In this document: piece by piece, positions 1 through 6,064 of the stretch | Layout: each line of letters starts with the position of its first letter | Numbering within the stretch: the stretch's first letter is position 1 | Program-made: the position numbers and the translations under genes | Notes under the pieces: model-generated | What the model was told of the DNA's origin: nothing | Seen by the model: only the letters and a program-made list of their open reading frames with translations | Database searches by the model: none | From: Nocardioides sp. | Lineage (GTDB): Bacteria; Actinomycetota; Actinomycetes; Propionibacteriales; Nocardioidaceae | NCBI GenBank assembly: GCA_030452025.1 | Contig: JAKDNC010000224.1 | Location: 1 to 6,064 of the forward strand | Length of the DNA: 6,064 bases | Direction: 5' to 3'

Positions 1-655
1 CACGGTGGACGTCATGGACGCAGCGCAGCGCCAACGGCCGGATCGCGGGACCGCTCAGCCCTCCGGGACGCCCGTCGGGCATCAGCGCCGGTGCTGCGTT
101 GACCAGGACCAGAGCGAAGGCCCCGGCCTCGACTGCCGCGCGGGCGGACTCGACGATCCGCGTGGGATCAGGTCCGAGCTTGACCAGGACCGGGATGTGG
201 CGGGGCAGGTCCCGACGCACGGCTGCGACCACCCGGCCGGCCTGGAAGGGCTCACGCACGTCGAGCAGGCCCTGGTCCGCGGCGTCGGGGATGGAGAGGT
301 TGACCTCGATGCCGTCGACGCCCGGTGCCGTGGCGAGTCGCCGCGACAGGTCGGCGTACTCCCCCAGCGACGAGCCCGCGATCGAGACGATGGTGCGAAC
401 CTGCTGCGCGGCCAACCAGGGCAGTTCACGGGTGAGGAACGTGTCGATGCCGGGGTTCTGCAGGCCGATCGCGTTGATGAACCCCGCCGGCGACTCGACC
501 AGTCGGGGCGGGGGCGCACCCTCGCGGGCGTCGCGCGTGATCGAGCGGGTGACGAAGGCGCCGAGGCTGTCCAGCACCCCGACGGCGGCCAGCTCGCGGC
601 CGGTTCCGCCGCATCCGGCGGCGTTGAGGACGGGGTTGGTGATGTCGAGGCTCAT
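1..655 (-). CDS. Class 1B dihydroorotate dehydrogenase catalytic-subunit homologue lacking the catalytic Cys (partial, first 218 aa)
   Basis: The protein begins MSLDITNPVLNAAGCGGTGR and runs off the left edge in frame. Class 1B PyrD is a cytoplasmic FMN barrel that works with PyrK to oxidise dihydroorotate to orotate with NAD+. Family features seen are NPVLNAAGCGGTGRE (7-21), FVTRSITRDAREG (34-46), SPAGFINAIGLQNPGID (55-71), SIAGSSLGEYADL (91-103), VKLGPDPT (158-165) and GGLSGPAIRPLALRCV (198-213). In the active-site loop, however, the family's NxSCPN reads NLSIPD (119-124). The catalytic Cys is Ile122 (ATC, 292-290) and the following Asn is Asp124. The usual INTxxGM segment reads VNAAPALMPDG, and the stretch before GGLSG is short. 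The family Lys in VTK is Arg37, although I believe Arg occurs there in some actinobacterial homologues. It sits directly after the PyrK-like gene, overlapping by one base, so the two probably form a complex. No gene symbol is given because the missing catalytic base makes true PyrD activity uncertain. Confidence 0.85.
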   Translation of the reverse strand, partial: MSLDITNPVLNAAGCGGTGRELAAVGVLDSLGAFVTRSITRDAREGAPPPRLVESPAGFINAIGLQNPGIDTFLTRELPWLAAQQVRTIVSIAGSSLGEYADLSRRLATAPGVDGIEVNLSIPDAADQGLLDVREPFQAGRVVAAVRRDLPRHIPVLVKLGPDPTRIVESARAAVEAGAFALVLVNAAPALMPDGRPGGLSGPAIRPLALRCVHDVHR

Positions 656-657
656 CA
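653..657 (-). other. pyrK-like/pyrD1B-like overlap (TGATG)
   Basis: The pyrK-like stop TGA (657-655) shares one base with the ATG (655-653) of the next gene. Such coupling fits two subunits of one complex, as PyrK and class 1B PyrD form a heterotetramer in Lactococcus. Confidence 0.85.
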
Positions 658-1497
658 CGCCCCCAAGCCCGTCCAGCGGACCCGGTCGCCCCGGAACACG
701 GGACCCTCGGTGCAGCCCCGGACCACCCGTCCGACGCCGTCTTCACCGACCACCGGGACCGGGCAGCCCTGGCAGAGCCCGGTGGCACACGGCTGGGCCA
801 CCTCGAGCGCGGTCTGACTCCAGGCGCCGCGCTGCTCCGCTTCGAAGGCGACCGCGTGCAGGGTGGGGATGCTTCCGCCCGCGTAGACCACGTCGGGGGT
901 GACCCGCGTCATGAGCTCCGGCAGGACGTCGGCCACACGGCCGCGCTGTCCCACCGAGCCGTCCTCGGTGACCACCGTGACCGAGCGTGCGCTGCGTCGG
1001 GCCTCCAGCGCTCCGAGAAGGTGCACCTCGTCGGTGGCGGCGAGCAGCATGTGGACGACACAGCCACGCTCCCGCAGACGTTCGGCGAGGGGGAAGAGCG
1101 GTGCGGCCCCGTAGCCTTCCCCGATCAGCAGGCAGGTGACCGGTTCCTTGGGTTGGGCGAAGGGGCGCCCGAGAGGACCGGTGAGCTCGACCCGTGCGCC
1201 CTGGTCGAGGGCCGAGAGCCAACGGGATCCCGGCCCCACGGCTTCGACGATGATCTCGAGCGTGGCGCCGTGGCTGCCGGTCGGTCGGACGCGGTGGATC
1301 CAGAAGCTGCGCCGTGCGAGAAGTCCACGCGGGGTGACGTCACCGATGGAGATCGCCACGATGTTGCCGGGGCGGTATCGCTCGGCCAGCCCCGGCGCGA
1401 CCAGGGTCAGGTGGCGATAGGCGCCGATCCGCTTCACCGACAACACTTCGCCCGCGACGTGGATCGGGCCCCGGCCGCCGGGCACGTCGCCGCTCAT
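655..1497 (-). CDS. pyrK: PyrK-like dihydroorotate dehydrogenase electron-transfer subunit (FAD / [2Fe-2S], NAD-linked family), 280 aa
   Basis: PyrK is the flavin/iron-sulfur subunit that moves electrons from the class 1B PyrD subunit to NAD+ in the cytoplasm. Domains in order are an N-terminal FAD-binding barrel (about 13-115), with RPGNIVAISIG, LLARRSFWIHRV (59-70) and VGPGSRWLSALDQG, closing with LTGPLGRPF; an NAD-binding domain (about 118-225) opening with LLIGEGYGAAPLFPLAERLR and including TEDGSVGQRGRVADVL; and a C-terminal iron-sulfur segment with Cys 237, 242, 245 and 262 (CX4CX2CX16C), followed by GPVF. Length is normal to slightly long. The ATG at 1497 overlaps the pyrD stop and gives a sensible N-terminus; an ATG at 1533 would add 12 unlike residues. 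Two signatures are altered. The flavin motif usually written R-P-x-S reads RSFW, with Trp66 in the Ser position. The C-G-P of the ferredoxin-reductase fold reads GGS (207-209). Family membership is clear, but activity as a standard PyrK is less so. Confidence 0.88.
   Translation of the reverse strand: MSGDVPGGRGPIHVAGEVLSVKRIGAYRHLTLVAPGLAERYRPGNIVAISIGDVTPRGLLARRSFWIHRVRPTGSHGATLEIIVEAVGPGSRWLSALDQGARVELTGPLGRPFAQPKEPVTCLLIGEGYGAAPLFPLAERLRERGCVVHMLLAATDEVHLLGALEARRSARSVTVVTEDGSVGQRGRVADVLPELMTRVTPDVVYAGGSIPTLHAVAFEAEQRGAWSQTALEVAQPCATGLCQGCPVPVVGEDGVGRVVRGCTEGPVFRGDRVRWTGLGA
660..664 (-). promoter_or_regulatory. Possible ribosome binding site of the class 1B pyrD-like gene
   Basis: A run of five G on the minus strand lies four bases before the ATG at 655, inside the last codons of the pyrK-like gene. 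Spacing is a little short and the match is simple, so it is weak evidence on its own. Confidence 0.35.
1494..1497 (-). other. pyrD/pyrK-like 4-base stop-start overlap (ATGA)
   Basis: The pyrD stop TGA (1496-1494) and the pyrK-like ATG (1497-1495) form an ATGA overlap. If pyrD translation ends early at 2311 because of the frame break, this coupling would be lost and the downstream genes would depend on their own initiation signal. A GAGGGGG lies 11 bases upstream of the ATG. Confidence 0.85.
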
Positions 1498-1508
1498 GAG
1501 GCTGCGAG

Positions 1509-1515
1509 CCCCCTC
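1509..1515 (-). promoter_or_regulatory. Possible ribosome binding site of the pyrK-like gene
   Basis: GAGGGGG on the minus strand lies 11 bases before the ATG at 1497, within the last codons of pyrD. Spacing is longer than ideal, so this is tentative. Confidence 0.4.
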
Positions 1516-2513
1516 GCAATGCGGGCGGGCCACAGCGGACCCTCATAGATGAACGCACTGTAGGCCTGCACCAGGGTGGCCCCGGAGGCCACGCGAGCGC
1601 GGGCGTCCTCGACGGTGGTGATGCCGCCGACGCCGATCAGCGTCAGGTCCTCCCCGACGCGACCCCGGAGCCGACGCATCACCTCAAGCGAGCGCTCGGT
1701 CAGGGGCCGTCCGGAGAGACCGCCAGCGCCGACACGCTCGATCTCCGCGTCGCTGCTGGCCAGCCCGTCGCGGGAGATCGTCGTGTTGGTGGCGATGATG
1801 CCCTCCAGCCCGGAGGCGAGGGCCAGGTCAGCGACCTCGAGCACGTCCTCGTCCGAGAGGTCGGGCGCGATCTTGACCAGCAGCGGCACCCGGGAGGTGG
1901 TGACCTCGTCAGCCTTGCGGCGCACGGCGCCCAGCAGCGGCTCGAGCCTCTCGACGGCCTGCAGGTTCCGCAGGCCGGGTGTGTTCGGGGAGCTCACGTT
2001 GACCACGAGGTAGTCGGCGTGCGGAGCGAGCAGCCGGGTCGACTTCTCATAGTCGGCGATCACCGCAGCCTGGTCGTCCTCGGGGACAACCTTCGTCTTG
2101 CCGATGTTGACGCCGAGGACGGGTCCGGGTCCCGCTACGCGCTGCCCATCCCTCGCGCGGCCACTCGGCCAACGGTGGGAGTCGGCGGCGCGCGCGGACC
2201 GTCGTCGTGCGACCACGTCGGCGCCGTCGTTGTTGAACCCCATCCGGTTCACCACAGCACGATCTGCGGTGAGGCGGAAGAGACGCGGCTTCGGATTCCC
2301 CGGCTGGGCCTCACCGGTCACGGTGCCGATCTCGACATGGCCGAACCCGAGCGCAGCCAGCGCGTCGATGCCGACCGCGTTCTTGTCGAATCCGGCGGCG
2401 TACGACGGGTCGGGTGAGCGCCCGTCCAGCGCGGATCGCCCGGAACGCGAGGTGGTGTGCAAGCTCCGCGTCGGCCCGGGTGAGGACGTGGTCGTAGAGG
2501 GGGGCGTAGAGCT

Positions 2514-5850
<3,337 letters not shown>

Positions 5851-5858
<8 letters not shown>

Positions 5859-6064
5859 GGGCGCCCTTCTGACTGAGCGTCTCGATGACGAGATCGCGGA
5901 AACGGTCGAACAGGTAGTTGGGATCGTTCGGTCCCCCGGCGGCCTCGGGATGGTATTGCACAGAGAACGCGGGGATGTCGAGTGCACGCAGCCCCTCCAC
6001 GACGTCGTCGTTGAGACCGATGTGACTCACCTCGACGCGGCCGAAGCCCGCTGGACTGTCGAAG
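5851..6064 (-). CDS. carA: Carbamoyl-phosphate synthase small (glutaminase) subunit, C-terminal 70 residues (partial)
   Basis: This is the 3' end of carA; the start lies beyond the right edge of the window. CarA is the cytoplasmic class I glutamine amidotransferase subunit that hydrolyses glutamine and passes ammonia to CarB for carbamoyl phosphate synthesis. Translating the minus strand from 6063 gives 70 residues ending at a TAA (5851-5853). They include SHIGLNDDVVEGL and then SVQYHPEAAGG, which carries the His and Glu of the Cys-His-Glu triad (His codon 5950-5952, Glu codon 5944-5946). The nucleophilic Cys and the N-terminal domain lie outside the window. The tail LFDRFRDLV is typical of the family C-terminus. 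The gene overlaps the carB start by 8 bases, so the two subunits are probably translationally coupled. The visible part looks normal, and identification is firm from the motif and from the carB neighbour. Confidence 0.95.
5865..5870 (-). promoter_or_regulatory. Ribosome binding site of carB
   Basis: On the minus strand AGAAGG precedes the carB ATG by about 6 bases, inside the last codons of carA. It is the clearest Shine-Dalgarno sequence in the window. It supports the start at 5858 over the in-frame ATG at 5987, which would add 43 residues unlike any CarB and would lie deep inside carA. Confidence 0.7.

Noticed and set aside
5..902. Overlapping plus-strand open frames (270 and 267 codons) opposite the class 1B pyrD homologue and the 3' end of the pyrK-like gene
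   Set aside because: Both are antisense to recognised family motifs and have no similarity I can name.
1498..1533. A longer start for the pyrK-like gene at 1533
   Set aside because: It would add 12 residues overlapping the conserved end of PyrD; the ATG at 1497 forms the ATGA overlap seen at other junctions of the operon.
2140..2200. A tRNA-like GGCCGAGTGGCC segment within the pyrD loop
   Set aside because: The motif resembles the D-arm region of Ser/Leu tRNAs, but no acceptor stem, anticodon arm or T-loop (GTTCGAATC-like) surrounds it, and it is inside a coding frame.
2403..2462. A TTG start at 2462 for class 2 PyrD in the body frame
   Set aside because: The residues it gives before YAAGFDKN are the out-of-frame reading of the real N-terminal helix, which matches the family from the GTG at 2517. 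It may still be what a gene caller reports.
5859..5987. An in-frame upstream ATG that would extend CarB by 43 residues
   Set aside because: The extension overlaps conserved carA coding sequence, is unlike any CarB N-terminus, and the ATG at 5858 has a good ribosome binding site.

Overview
The window is a GC-rich (about two thirds G+C by eye) stretch of a bacterial chromosome. Every gene in it lies on the minus strand and belongs to one tightly packed pyrimidine-biosynthesis operon. The base composition, the GTG start, the gene order and the protein wording suggest a high-GC actinobacterium. A Nocardioides-like or other Propionibacteriales lineage is my best guess, inferred from remembered family resemblance and not from any search.

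Reading in the direction of transcription (from high to low coordinates), the layout is as follows. (1) The last 70 codons of carA, the glutaminase subunit of carbamoyl-phosphate synthetase (5851-6064, cut by the window edge). (2) A complete carB of 1114 residues (2514-5858). (3) A class 2, quinone-type dihydroorotate dehydrogenase gene, pyrD (1494-2517). Its N-terminal part and its body lie in different reading frames, and about 20 residues of the usual family sequence are missing at the switch. (4) A PyrK-like FAD/[2Fe-2S] electron-transfer subunit of 280 residues (655-1497). (5) The first 218 residues of a class 1B-type PyrD homologue (1-655, cut by the window edge). Every junction is an overlap of 1 to 8 bases, so there is no intergenic space and no internal promoter or terminator is visible.

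CarA and CarB make carbamoyl phosphate for UMP and arginine synthesis, and a dihydroorotate dehydrogenase oxidises dihydroorotate to orotate. The operon carries two different dehydrogenase systems back to back, and neither looks standard. The class 2 gene is frame-disrupted. The class 1B-like protein has isoleucine where the family has its catalytic cysteine, and its PyrK-like partner has lost two flavin/nicotinamide-site signatures while keeping the four iron-sulfur cysteines. Either the class 2 break is a sequence error and the PyrD/PyrK-like pair is a diverged oxidoreductase with another job, or the class 2 gene is dying and the unusual pair has taken over. This is the most interesting question in the window.

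The whole window is coding, and no RNA genes, mobile elements, CRISPR arrays or long repeats were seen.
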